NCBI GenBank assembly: GCA_025060325.1
Contig: JANXBW010000012.1
Span: forward strand, 1 to 64,000
Source: Thermoguttaceae bacterium
GTDB lineage: Bacteria; Planctomycetota; Planctomycetia; Pirellulales; Thermoguttaceae
Length of the DNA stretch: 64,000 nucleotides
Direction: 5' to 3'
Part shown: positions 1 to 10,381 of the stretch, in pieces
How positions within the stretch are numbered: position 1 is the first letter of the stretch
Layout of the letters: the number at the start of each line of letters is the position of its first letter
The notes under the pieces: model-generated
What the model saw: only the letters and a program-made list of their open reading frames with translations
What the model was told of the DNA's origin: nothing
The model's database searches: none
Made by a program: the position numbers and the translations under genes

Positions 1-249
1 GTCTTTTCGGGATCTCCTCCAGCCGGGTTAGACCTCCGGTCCTGACGGGCGTTGCGTCCAGCGTCCATCGGCGTCGCCGCATCCAACGGGTCCGGCATTT
101 CGGGCAGCGGCGCAACTTAACTCTGTAGTTAGACATTAACGTCCTGTCGAACTCGGTCCTTCAAAGTCACCGTTTCATCAGCGCAAGCGGGGCCAGAGGA
201 CCCTCCACGTGGGTGAGTTTTCCCTCCTTTGTCCTACCACTTCGGGCCA

Positions 250-741
250 GCACCGCTCGGCGCCGACGGCTTTAAAAGCTGGCTTGATGGAGCTGCCACC
301 GAATCGCCTCAGTGCTGAGCCCGATACCATCATCCACACGGAGCGCCGTGGCCAGCATTTTGCGAGTCGACCACCAGCGGACCAGCCCGAAATCGAGGGG
401 CGTCTTGTCCACCAGCCAGCCCACCACTCACCCTACCCACACCGGCAAGAGCCAGCACCCTTTGGCCGGCTCCCCTAAGGCTTGTGCCAGGCCCCTTTGA
501 CAATGAGCTTTCTTGACCGGGGAGATGGTGTTGGCACTGACCTGAAGGCACCGGGCTGATCCGCCACCAGTTCCTTCAGTGTTTGCCAGCCGTAATGGCC
601 CCTCAAGTTCCCCCGGTTGCCGCATCTGGGCTCCGGCAAAAGGAGCAGGAAGGCCAGGTGCACCTGGGGATCGCGCCGGAGGACACCAAGACAGATCTTG
701 CGGTCTTCGGGCAAAAGGCGGATGGTGGTGCTGCCTTCCAT
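250..741 (-). pseudogene. Degenerate IS630-like transposase N-terminal (HTH) remnant
   Basis: Minus-strand reading in broken frames gives 'RLLPEDRKICLGVLRRDPQVHLAFLLLL' and, in another frame, 'WLVDKTPLDFGLVRWWSTRKMLATALRVDDGIGLSTEAIRWQLHQASF*', resembling the IS630 helix-turn-helix/'DFG..R.W.T.R.LA' region. No intact ORF and no DDE catalytic part. Confidence 0.45.
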
Positions 742-1446
742 AGCTCGGCCCCTGAGGTTGAGGGTCTTTTTGCAAACATCTCTGTCCCGACCTTCGGGCA
801 GAGCCTTCTTGCAGAACCTTCTTATTTGGCAAGATCAACTCAAGGTGCTTGCGCTATCCTTCCGGCGTGGAGCTATCTAGTCTTCGAGGTACAACAAGGT
901 ATTTTTCCCACCTGGCCACAAATCCCCCGGAAAATCGGGCTGGTTTTCGCTCCTCCAATACCGCTTACCCTCGCCGGAGGAGCTGCCAACGGGGCAAGAG
1001 GGTGGTGTCAGGTTGCGATGCGGAAGGGCAGAGCCTTACTGGACACTTGGGTTGAGCTAACTGCGCGAACATTTCGCCCGGGCTAGCTCGTATTAGTGCC
1101 ATGACTCAAGTAGGTTGTTCTGCGGCTATTAAGCAGTTGTCTATTTCCTCTAAAGCCCCCATTTTCCCTGATCGATACGCTTTACTAGATAGGTCGTGCC
1201 GTGTGACGTGGGGTTTTGGGTTGGAAACTGGGGCGTTAGACGCGCAGGCAATTTCTTCCAGAGGGGCTGGTGTGGGTGACTGAGGCACGACTCGCCCCGG
1301 CTTAAGCATCCTCGGGCCTTCCCTGAACTTTTTTCCGGAGCTATCCCCTTGACGGACTGATAAGATATATTGGTAGTTTTCCAAACGAAATAAGGATTGC
1401 TGACCTAACGGTTCCTGCGAACGTATTGAGGGGAGGGCGATCTCGG

Positions 1447-1800
1447 ATGAATTCGGCGACGGTTGGTAACTTAGCTAGCTCGGCGTTGCTGGCAGATTCC
1501 GTGGATTCAGTGGCGCACAGGCATTGGAGCCAGGAATCTCAAGCGACCACCACTGTGATTGTGCCAGAAGCCGCTGGGGACGGCTCTAACGGGACGAGCG
1601 ATTTAGAAAAGCGGATTGCGCGGGCACTTTTCCGGAATCCGTACCTGCCGAAGCACCACTTGCGGTTCGAAACTCATGCCGGCCGAGTGATCCTCCGCGG
1701 CGTGGTTCGCTCGTACTTCCAGAAACAGATGGCTCAGGAAGCCGTTCGCAAGGTTGAGGGCGTTCAGGAAATCTGCAACGAGCTTGAAGTGGTCGGGTAG
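1447..1800 (+). CDS. BON domain-containing protein
   Basis: ORF 1426..1800 (start probably 1447); 'LEKRIARALFRNPYLPKHHLRFETHAGRVILRGVVRSYFQKQMAQEAVRKVEGVQEICNELEV' is BON-like; followed by a hairpin terminator. Confidence 0.8.
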   Translation: MNSATVGNLASSALLADSVDSVAHRHWSQESQATTTVIVPEAAGDGSNGTSDLEKRIARALFRNPYLPKHHLRFETHAGRVILRGVVRSYFQKQMAQEAVRKVEGVQEICNELEVVG

Positions 1801-1862
1801 TCTCGGCAATTCGCATTCGCTTCTTTCTCGCTGGTAATTTCTCGGTTTTTTGGAGCTTTGAG

Positions 1863-1891
1863 GCCGGCTAAAACCAGCCGGCTTTCTTTTT
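1863..1891 (+). terminator. Rho-independent terminator downstream of BON gene
   Basis: gccggct-aaaacc-agccggc stem-loop followed by tttcttttt. Confidence 0.75.
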
Positions 1892-2208
1892 GCGCGCGGG
1901 AGTCTCTTATTCTCCCCCCAGGCCTGGTAGCGTTGAGGGCAAATCCGCGCCTACCGGAACGATCGGGTTCTTAATCCCTGGGTTATGGCGGGCTGTTTCC
2001 CACCTCCGGCAGAGTTGCGCGTCGCACCGAACCTTCCGCTTAAGGTTTGGGCGCTTCTGAGTAGACCGGGCCTACTAAATTCCGCAGGCTAACAAAAAAG
2101 ATGTCGCTCCGTATCTCCCGCCACACTCACTGCCGGGGTAAGAGCTAGTTGCTAACCGGCCGGGGTACAGCGCGAAGTCCTTCGGCACCTAAAAAACGCG
2201 CTTGCGAG

Positions 2209-3189
2209 TCAAACCTGGCAAGCCAAGATGGCCTGGGCCAGAACGCCGTAAAAGGTGTACTCGACATCAGTATCTTGATCTCTCGGGCTTGCGCCGTATC
2301 CGCCCTCGGGCTTTTCGCACATTGCCACAAATTTGCCGGCCCGCCAGCGTTGCTCCCAAGAAAGCATGCCTCGATCATGTAGGACTAGAAGGGCTACCGC
2401 TGTAGACAATAGATCTGGCACGGGACTCGTCGGGGCGGCAAGAAACCCGCCGTTTTCCTGCTGCATGGATGTAAGGAACTTACACGCTTTTTTGACAGCC
2501 AGATCGGGGCCGCTCTCCAAGAGGCGAAAAGTTGCCAAGGCCGCGGCGGTTGCCGGGGTCCCCCCGCACGGCACAAAGGGTGCCTCGGCAAATCCCCCGT
2601 CAGCCCGCTGCCGGCTTAGCAAAAAGTCAACAATCACCTCGCTTGCTTTGCCTTTTTCGGCTAAACTCCCTGCCGACCCCGGCGAGGGTAGGTCAACAGC
2701 AAGTAGAGAGCACGATTCGGCAACGAGGTAAGTTCCGTAGACACTGCCAAAACCATGTGCAGGAGTCAGTGCAAAACCTCCGTCCGGCCGAGCTAAGGAC
2801 GCAAATTGGTGGGTAACGTCCCAATCGGCAAGAAAATGCTCGCCCAAAATGGGAGCCGAAAAGATGGCAGCGAAAAGATCAGCTGGCGGCAAATCCCGGG
2901 GCTTAAGTTCGGCAAGAAACCGGCGACACCTGCGGCAAAGATCTTCATCGACAGCTCCAAGGAGAAAAAGTCCCCGAAGGCCGAAGCTGGTGTAGTAAGC
3001 AGAGGCTGGCCCCTGCCGGCCGGCGAATCCTCCGTCGGGAAGACAACTCCGAGTTAAGAACTGGCTGTGTCGGAGTCTCCAGTCTTTGGGGAGTCCTTCC
3101 ACAACCGCCCGAAGCTTCTCAAGCCACCCATGCAAAAACCCGTTGCCTCTCATTCGAGTCGTCCATACTGCGGGAGGTGCATTGTCCAT
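2209..3189 (-). CDS. Prenyltransferase beta-subunit-like (alpha/alpha toroid) protein
   Basis: 326 aa with repeated GGF/GGY motifs ('LPDGGFAGRQG','RPDGGFALTP','RADGGFAEAP','QENGGFLAAP','PEGGYGASP') as in protein prenyltransferase beta/squalene cyclase repeats. Confidence 0.85.
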   Translation of the reverse strand: MDNAPPAVWTTRMRGNGFLHGWLEKLRAVVEGLPKDWRLRHSQFLTRSCLPDGGFAGRQGPASAYYTSFGLRGLFLLGAVDEDLCRRCRRFLAELKPRDLPPADLFAAIFSAPILGEHFLADWDVTHQFASLARPDGGFALTPAHGFGSVYGTYLVAESCSLLAVDLPSPGSAGSLAEKGKASEVIVDFLLSRQRADGGFAEAPFVPCGGTPATAAALATFRLLESGPDLAVKKACKFLTSMQQENGGFLAAPTSPVPDLLSTAVALLVLHDRGMLSWEQRWRAGKFVAMCEKPEGGYGASPRDQDTDVEYTFYGVLAQAILACQV

Positions 3190-3565
3190 TATTTGACCGC
3201 ATTATAGCGGGCCAAAACCGCACGAATGGACTGTGAATCGGCTCCCAGGAAAGGAATCGCGTTCGGAGAAGGTGCGCGTGGCGCAAAAAGGGGAAGATAT
3301 GAGAGTTAGCGTCGGCGTCGCGGGTGATTTCGTTAACGCGATTGGTCTTGGGAGGGTTTGTTGCCGGCTGTGACAGACAAGCAGGGGGACTCCGCGCAGC
3401 GACGGGCATCCGCTAAGAGGGCCGGCGCGCCCGGCCGCAAAGGCCATGCCGCTCCTTCGCGCCCGTCGCAAGCTCGCTGCTTGATTAACAGTGGAGAAAA
3501 TCAACGGGGCCTACTTCGGTGGGCTTAAAGCGTGGGCTTTCTTAGCGGCGCCGATCTTACCACGC

Positions 3566-3919
3566 TTAGCCGGTCAATGCGACACCGCGGAACATAAAGA
3601 AGGCGGCGACCACTAGGCACACGGCAGCTGCCACGTAATCCCAGCTGATATTTTGCCGCATGTACACCGTACTAAAGATCGCAAACACCGCCATCGTGAT
3701 AATTTCCTGCATCACCTTCAGTTGGGGAAGCGTGTAGTACTGCGCCCCGATTCGGTTAGCAGGCACTTGCAAGCAGTATTCAAAGAGCGCCACAAACCAA
3801 CTGGAGAGAATGGCCACCATAAGCGGGGCATGCTTTAAATCCCGCAGGTGTCCGTACCAAGCGTAAGTCATAAACACATTCGAACCAAGCAACAAAAGAA
3901 TGGGAATGAGCCTTTCCAT
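3566..3919 (-). CDS. DUF486/DMT-superfamily small membrane protein
   Basis: 117 aa, four hydrophobic helices; 'LLGSNVFMTYAWYGHLRD...NRIGAQYYTLPQLKVMQEIITMAVFAIFSTVYM' typical of the DUF486 family. Confidence 0.85.
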   Translation of the reverse strand: MERLIPILLLLGSNVFMTYAWYGHLRDLKHAPLMVAILSSWFVALFEYCLQVPANRIGAQYYTLPQLKVMQEIITMAVFAIFSTVYMRQNISWDYVAAAVCLVVAAFFMFRGVALTG

Positions 3920-4794
3920 TGCCTTATGCTTGCCCCAAGAAGCGCGACACCCCTAAGCTGCTAACTTCGTGGACTTATCGAACTTGCCCTTGCACGTTCA
4001 CACACCTGGCATCCGAGTCAGTCAAGTCTGCGGTGGCAAGCCTCACCTTCTTGCCTACATTGCCAAAGACACGCAAATAACCGCTAGCGTGTCGCAAAGC
4101 GGCAACAAAGGGACCGGGAAATTCCACCGCCAAGCCTATGCACAAGAGACGAGCCGCCGTCGGATCCATTTTAGAAGGAGCGGTTCCATCCTTGGTCGAA
4201 TAGAAACAGGCCTCTCGGGTCGAAAGAGGCATCGAGTTAGTTGACGGAATTCTACTCAAACATGCCGGGCGTCCGCAAGGTTTGTCCTCAGGGGCCCCGG
4301 CGAGATCTGACTAGCCGCGGGTGAGAGGCCCCGCCTCAGCGCGGGGGTTAGCCCTTGGGACAAACAGAAGAGCTATCTTGCGGGACAAGCCCGCACCATC
4401 TAAGCCCGGATCAACCCGGCTAGGACGCCACAGGTTAGGCTCGGCAACCAAGCTGTGGCGTTTTTGCCCACCATTTGACCGGGGGAAAGCCGAGACCTTA
4501 CCCAGGGCTGGCCGTTTACTCCCAGCTAGAGGGGATCGTCGGTCCCCTTGGCCGGTGCTTGCCTTGGCCTTAGACAGCTCGAGCGACACCTTGCTTGGGG
4601 TGTGGCCTGAGTCGCAAAGTTCGGCAGCTAAAGAGTGCTGCCCGCTTCTTGCGCGAGGCCAAGTGGGATCCGCGTCGCCGGGGCCTTCCCCGGTTTTCCG
4701 TGCGGGCGGTTACTGCAAGCTCTTGTAGGGAGATCCGGCCGACTGGGGCTGCGCCCGTTACCGGGAGCGCCCTTCCGTCGCGGGCAGCACCTGT

Positions 4795-6114
4795 TTAAAG
4801 TTGTTTACGGTAGTCGAAAACACCGGGCATGCGGACAGGGTAGATGCCGTTTTGGTCGGGCCGAACCGGCGGTTCCGTGTTAAAGTCCGCTTCCTCAGGG
4901 CCGTGACGGAACTTGGTTGTCAACACCTCCTCCCAAGTGACTTGTCTCCCCGAATATGCCGCCAATTGACCCATGAGCGCTAGCCGGGTGCTGAGGATCA
5001 TGTAATGGCCGTTGTTGACGGGATTGCCGGAGCGAATGGCCCCGAATAGGGCTTGGTGTTCGGCCACGTACATGTTGGATTTCGGCCCCTTATATTCCCA
5101 TTTGATTTTTCCGTCGATGCGATGCCGGAGGAGGTCGCATTTGCCTTCGGTGCCATAGAAGATATCGCTTACCTCGTTGTAACAGTTGTTAATGGCTCGG
5201 CCGATAGCATACATGCGAACACCGTTGGGGTATTCGAACACGATCGAAAAATGATCAAAACAGTCGCCGTACACGCGGCCTACGCTAGCAGCCCGACCAC
5301 CCACACCGTAGGCCCACAGCGGCGGAATATCGCCGAGCGCCCACGATCCCTTGTCCATGCTGTGGATGAGTGACTGCGCGATGTCGTCGCCGGAGAGCCA
5401 GACGAAGTGGTACCAGTTGCGGTATTGATATGCGATTTCGGAAAGCCCCTCTTCAAACTCGATAAGGCGGTAAGGTGAGCGCATGTAGGTTTCCTGGATG
5501 GCTACGATCTGGCCGATAGCCCCGTCGTGAACCCGCTTCATGGTTTCGCGGACACCCTCATGATAGCGCCAGCACAGCCCCGAGACCACGCTGAGGCCTT
5601 TCTCCTTTGCCTCGTTGCAGGCCTTTTCCACTAAAGCTAAATCGGGAAGTTCCGTGGCATGGGGTTTTTCGACAAATACGTGTTTTCCTGCTGCGATTGC
5701 TGCCGCCATATATTTGGGGTGAAATTTGCTTGCACAAGCAATGAGCACAACATCCACGCCGCTTTCGATTACCTGGCGGTAGCCATTAAAGCCCACAAAA
5801 CAGCGCTCATTGTCAACAAGTACCCGATCGGGATATTTGTCCTTAAGGAGCTTTCGGGCAGTTTGGAGGCGATCTTCGAACACATCGGTCATTGCCACCA
5901 GGACGGTTCCGGGGTCAGCTTCGAAGGCATCGCTGACGGCTCCGGCACCCCGTCCGCCACAACCAATGAGCCCAAGACGGAGCGTTTCACTTCCGGCGGC
6001 GTGGGCAGCCCGGGCCACCGTCAGCCCGCCAAGCCCGACACCGCTAATCAACATCGAGTCACGAAGGAAGTCCCGCCGCGTTTTGCCCGAAGATGTTTGT
6101 GTCGCTTTGTTCAT
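4795..6114 (-). CDS. Gfo/Idh/MocA family oxidoreductase, TAT-exported
   Basis: ORF 4795..6156, likely start at MNKATQ (6114). TAT motif 'TRRDFLRDS'; 'LGLIGCGGRGAGAV' Rossmann motif; 'GKHVFVEKPHA'. Confidence 0.92.
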   Translation of the reverse strand: MNKATQTSSGKTRRDFLRDSMLISGVGLGGLTVARAAHAAGSETLRLGLIGCGGRGAGAVSDAFEADPGTVLVAMTDVFEDRLQTARKLLKDKYPDRVLVDNERCFVGFNGYRQVIESGVDVVLIACASKFHPKYMAAAIAAGKHVFVEKPHATELPDLALVEKACNEAKEKGLSVVSGLCWRYHEGVRETMKRVHDGAIGQIVAIQETYMRSPYRLIEFEEGLSEIAYQYRNWYHFVWLSGDDIAQSLIHSMDKGSWALGDIPPLWAYGVGGRAASVGRVYGDCFDHFSIVFEYPNGVRMYAIGRAINNCYNEVSDIFYGTEGKCDLLRHRIDGKIKWEYKGPKSNMYVAEHQALFGAIRSGNPVNNGHYMILSTRLALMGQLAAYSGRQVTWEEVLTTKFRHGPEEADFNTEPPVRPDQNGIYPVRMPGVFDYRKQL

Positions 6115-6390
6115 CGGCTTGCTTCTCCATGTCGACATACCCGGGGCGGACAACACAGATGCTAAAGTTCACATGAAACGTCATTTGAGCGGGTACACCA
6201 ACCAGGGCACCTACGGATCGGCCATATTTCCCATCGGCTTCCGCACCTCATAAAGCAAAAGTTTACGGCCAAGCTAACTCAGAGGAAAGGTTCGAACTCT
6301 CTTGCAAAGCAATGGAATCCTTGCCCATGTTGCCTTTTTAGGAAAACTGCCACACGCAAAGCTCGCTCGCGATGGTTACTCCCCGGCTCC

Positions 6391-7836
6391 CTACTGCCAC
6401 AGGGACTTGAGGGCCGCGACCGACCGATCGACGAGGATCTGACCTCCTTCCGGACCAACTGGCGTACTTTGGGGGACGGCCCCGTAGCCACCGCCGCGGA
6501 CAGCCCTTTCGGTGGGCAAGTAGCCGCCGCTGCCCGTCAAGGTGACCACTAATGTTTGCACTGCGGGACTGCGGGCCTTGATCTGAATCCCATAGTCCGT
6601 GTAAAGTTCGAAGGGATTGGTCACAAGGCCGACATCCTCCAAGCGAATAGCATGGAGCTCGAAGACAAACATTTCGTTCGCGCCAGCTTGCTGCCGCTCG
6701 AATCTTTCCACTACCCGCTGGTGCCAAAGGTAGTTCCACCTTTCAGCGGGATTGTTTGCGAATTTAGCCGCTTCGGCCGCTGCCTGGGCAGCTTCCTCTT
6801 TGGTGATCCGCCGGTAAGGGAGGCCGACCTCCTGAACCAGGTGCCGAAAAACCACGTCGTTCCGCTTGTCTTTTTCCGCCACCTCCAAAGCTTCCTCCAC
6901 AGCGCGGACCAACCGCCGCGCGATTTCGCCAAGCCGGTCAAGGCCGCGAAGCTTCCGCGCCCGCTCATCGGCTGCATGCCCGTACATGAGATGCGGCGTC
7001 ACATCTCCACCTGCTCCCGTTAAAGCAACAACAGCAAGTTCGGCACCGTATTTTTCCCGTAATCTTTCCCGGACCGGGTGCCAAAAATCAGCATGAATGA
7101 CACTCAAACCTTCCACCTCCTGGGCAGGACAGGCGATGTTGATAGCCACAGCCTTAAGCCGGTCTTCATTGTCCCAAAAGAAAAGCACGTCCACGTCATG
7201 ATCTTCCATACTTTCGAGCCCCCGGAATTCCGGTACATCGGTCCTGCCGTACATCTGGGCCGAACCGTCGGCATAAACGGCGCGGCGATTGCGGGCAATG
7301 ACCGCTTGACCTTGACCCCAGCCTACCCGGGTAGGTCTGCGAGCCTTCCAAGCCTGTGCAACAGCCTCGGCCATGCGACCCGTCAGCCACTCGGCATATT
7401 CCTGCGGCTGCATTACGTCATCGCCCGGGATCGTATACCGCCCCTCTTGGGTTACAGGCGCTGTGTGGGTGTGTGTGGCGCAGAGGATGATCTTGTTGAC
7501 GTCTAGGTCCGGCGTTAGGGTCTGGACCTTCTTCCTAACGGCCTCCAGAATTCCATCGCGAATGGTCACAATATCGCACGAGACAATGACCGCTTGCTCT
7601 GTGGGCTTGCCTTGCCGCTGTCCCTCAAGGGCAAGAGCAGTCGCCGTGATGGGGGTGGCCGCTTGCCGAGCAATCCGCACATGGCGCTGTCCGTCTAACG
7701 CAACCGGGCGGCTGGGGGTGATATCAACAATGGCCGTGCCAACCCACAACTCATCCGCCCACAGATGGGCTTGACCCGCGAAAAAGAGCCCAAGCAAAAA
7801 GGCTCCGATATGCCGTTTCACAAACATTACTCTCAT
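6391..7836 (-). CDS. Neutral/alkaline non-lysosomal ceramidase-like secreted protein
   Basis: ORF 6391..8058; the start at 7836 gives a signal peptide 'MRVMFVKRHIGAFLLGLFFAGQAHLWA'; 'VGTAIVDITP', 'ATHTHTAPV' and 'LTGAGGDVTP' are ceramidase-like motifs. Confidence 0.8.
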   Translation of the reverse strand: MRVMFVKRHIGAFLLGLFFAGQAHLWADELWVGTAIVDITPSRPVALDGQRHVRIARQAATPITATALALEGQRQGKPTEQAVIVSCDIVTIRDGILEAVRKKVQTLTPDLDVNKIILCATHTHTAPVTQEGRYTIPGDDVMQPQEYAEWLTGRMAEAVAQAWKARRPTRVGWGQGQAVIARNRRAVYADGSAQMYGRTDVPEFRGLESMEDHDVDVLFFWDNEDRLKAVAINIACPAQEVEGLSVIHADFWHPVRERLREKYGAELAVVALTGAGGDVTPHLMYGHAADERARKLRGLDRLGEIARRLVRAVEEALEVAEKDKRNDVVFRHLVQEVGLPYRRITKEEAAQAAAEAAKFANNPAERWNYLWHQRVVERFERQQAGANEMFVFELHAIRLEDVGLVTNPFELYTDYGIQIKARSPAVQTLVVTLTGSGGYLPTERAVRGGGYGAVPQSTPVGPEGGQILVDRSVAALKSLWQ

Positions 7837-8370
7837 TACGTGCAAATTCCTTAAGCCGAAAGGCGACGGCATTGCGTAATCCCACATCGGGCTGGAAGCT
7901 TTTTGGCCGGCAGGTTCAAGTGTCGGCCTTTTACTCCGCCTAACCCGGAAAGCCATCGTGTTTTCCCCAATTTGTCCTCTCGGGAAAGCTTTCACCATAA
8001 GCCAGGGACACGGGCAAGGCAAACCCCTTAGCGGGGCGGTGCTCAGTGCGGCCGGCATCCTCTCTGCGGATCGATTGGGCTTTTCAGTTTTGGCCCCGCT
8101 TGAGCAAACAATAGGGGGACCGACCGGATCCCATTCGGCCCCAGCGAGCCGCGAGGACCAACCCGCTCCCTTGATGTTCGAGGGCCCTCCCCGAGAACGG
8201 AGATGGGATTTCCGCGTTGGCCAAACAAGCTTGGCGCCGCTTCGGCGGCACTTGCCTGACGATCCACATGGGCTGTTTAATGAATGGGGTGGGTTTCAAT
8301 CGCTTCCGGACCGGCTACAGTCGCGCCGAGACAGTGCTGAGCTCAGGGCGAATTATTGCAGGAAGGCGGT

Positions 8371-8793
8371 ATGCGCACGGGTGAAAAAGGCTGGCCGAGT
8401 TTACTTGCGGCAGGCCTGGCTTTGGCTCTGCTGGGACCAGCGGGGTGCAAACGGGGCGATCCGAATTTTGCCACCGTTTACGGGGAGATTCGCTTAGACG
8501 GACAGCCCCTGGCCGGCGCATTGGTCGAGTTTGATCCGGAAAACGGTTCGCCTTCCTATGGGATTACCGATCCTTACGGCCGATACACGCTGCGATTTAA
8601 TCATCAACAGGCTGGGGCGCTCATTGGCCGACACACGGTACGTATCACAACGCGGCGAACGACTGTGGACAATAACGGCAGGACGATCATCCTACCGGAA
8701 AAAATCCCCCCGCAATATAACTGGCGTTCGACCTTGTCGGCGGAAGTGCGGCCTGGCTCAAACCGCTACGATTTTGACCTAAAAACTCGTTAA
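8371..8793 (+). CDS. Lipoprotein with carboxypeptidase-regulatory-like fold
   Basis: Lipobox-like 'LALLGPAGCKRG' then 'VYGEIRLDGQPLAGALVEFDPENG...GITDPYGRYTLRF'. Confidence 0.75.
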   Translation: MRTGEKGWPSLLAAGLALALLGPAGCKRGDPNFATVYGEIRLDGQPLAGALVEFDPENGSPSYGITDPYGRYTLRFNHQQAGALIGRHTVRITTRRTTVDNNGRTIILPEKIPPQYNWRSTLSAEVRPGSNRYDFDLKTR

Positions 8794-9068
8794 ACCGGGA
8801 ATTCCTACCTGAAATGGTGCGGGGTGCTCGCGCGGCAAACGCATAGGGGCCTCTCGCGGATGTTTCTCCGGACTGCCCTCTCCCTGGGATTTCGGCGTGT
8901 GTATGCTTCCCCGCCCATACCAGGAGCTTCTTTGTTCAAGTGGCTTTCTGCCTAAGCCATTGAAGGCGCCAGTTAAACAATTTCGCGAGCCACTAGGAGG
9001 TTTGATCGTCGCTAAGCCATTGCCGGGGGATTTGCCAAGGGAATCCTTCCTCCCGCGATTCTGGCACG

Positions 9069-10124
9069 TTACCGCTCGGCAAAGTACACAAATTGAGGCT
9101 CAAGAAGCCGCTCTTCGCCCGGAGATCGCAGGGCCACCTGAAAGCCTGGCCGAAGAGCAGCCGCTCCCCACGCGCCGGTGGCACTTAGGACAATGATTGC
9201 CGCCTGTTTATTTTCCAGGTTGGAAAAGCTACCGACTATTCGCCGAATTACTTCCGCGGCCGCTTCCTCAGCCGTCGCTCCCCGGCGAAGACATTCCACA
9301 GCCAAAAAGGTGCCGCAAACGCCCATCATCAGTTCGCCATTTCCGGTGGCTACAGCCGCTCCGACGTGCGGATCGACATAGAGTCCGTGGCCCACGATGG
9401 GGGAATCACCCACTCGGCCGGGCAGCTTAAACGCAAGTCCACTTGTGGAACACCCGGCCGCTATCTGACCACTTGAATCTCGTGCTAGTACGCCGATTGT
9501 GTCATGGGGTAAAGCAGCTTGGTGGCCACCAGAGGTTGTTGATAAAGAATCAGCCGGGAGGGCGTCCTCGGTGGGCCCAAGCTCGTCTGTGGGTTGGGGT
9601 TGCCCTTTCGAACCCATGGTCGCGGGAGGGACAAGAGCAGAATGCTCTTTAGAGAGAAAGCTGGCCGGACCGGTCGAAGCCCTCCCGCCCTCCGATTGGT
9701 GTTGTTCTGCGAGCCAGCGGCGCCAAGCAGCCAGTCCACGCGGTGTCCGGAGGTCTTGCTCCTTACATCCAAACTGTCGGGCGAATCGCTCAGCGCCTTC
9801 CCCCACTAAGAGCTTATGCCAGGAGTGTTCCAGCACGAGCCGGGCAAGTTGAATGGGATGGGCAAATTGGCGAACAAAGGCCACCCCGGCGCTTTTCTCC
9901 GGCGAAAGCATCACCGCCGCATCGAGGGAGACCTGGCCGATCGCATCTGGCAGCCCCCCGTAGCCCACGCTAGTGACTTCCGGGTCAGCTTCTACTGCTT
10001 GACAACCAGCGACCACGGCATCAAGGGCGGAGCCCCCTTCTTCCACCAACACCTTCCACGCAGCAGCCGTGGCCTTAGCCCCAAATTTCCAGGTGCCCAG
10101 CACAATCGGTTCCCAGATCCCCAT
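9069..10124 (-). CDS. Isoaspartyl peptidase/L-asparaginase (glycosylasparaginase-type Ntn hydrolase)
   Basis: 'HDTIGVLARDSSGQIAAGCSTSGLAFKLPGRVGDSPIVGHGLYVD' carries the catalytic HDT autoprocessing site and downstream conserved motifs. Confidence 0.92.
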   Translation of the reverse strand: MGIWEPIVLGTWKFGAKATAAAWKVLVEEGGSALDAVVAGCQAVEADPEVTSVGYGGLPDAIGQVSLDAAVMLSPEKSAGVAFVRQFAHPIQLARLVLEHSWHKLLVGEGAERFARQFGCKEQDLRTPRGLAAWRRWLAEQHQSEGGRASTGPASFLSKEHSALVPPATMGSKGQPQPTDELGPTEDALPADSLSTTSGGHQAALPHDTIGVLARDSSGQIAAGCSTSGLAFKLPGRVGDSPIVGHGLYVDPHVGAAVATGNGELMMGVCGTFLAVECLRRGATAEEAAAEVIRRIVGSFSNLENKQAAIIVLSATGAWGAAALRPGFQVALRSPGEERLLEPQFVYFAER

Positions 10125-10381
10125 TCGCGAAACCTCTCGTCCACAAGGGCCTGCCGCCCAGAAAAGTCAGCGTCTATCTTTCCGATCCCCTATTTGCTTC
10201 CCAAACAATCTAGAAACAACAGCGCGAAAGTCGATTTGGCGATTCCCCCCGGAAGGCAAAGTCCGGCTTCCAACCTGAGTATATTTTTCCAGGCTTATCC
10301 GCCCCGGTAGGCAGGGGGGCTTCTCAATTAACACCGGCAAGTATCGCACCCATCGTAAGCAAGCTACCGCGGTAGTGTCTG

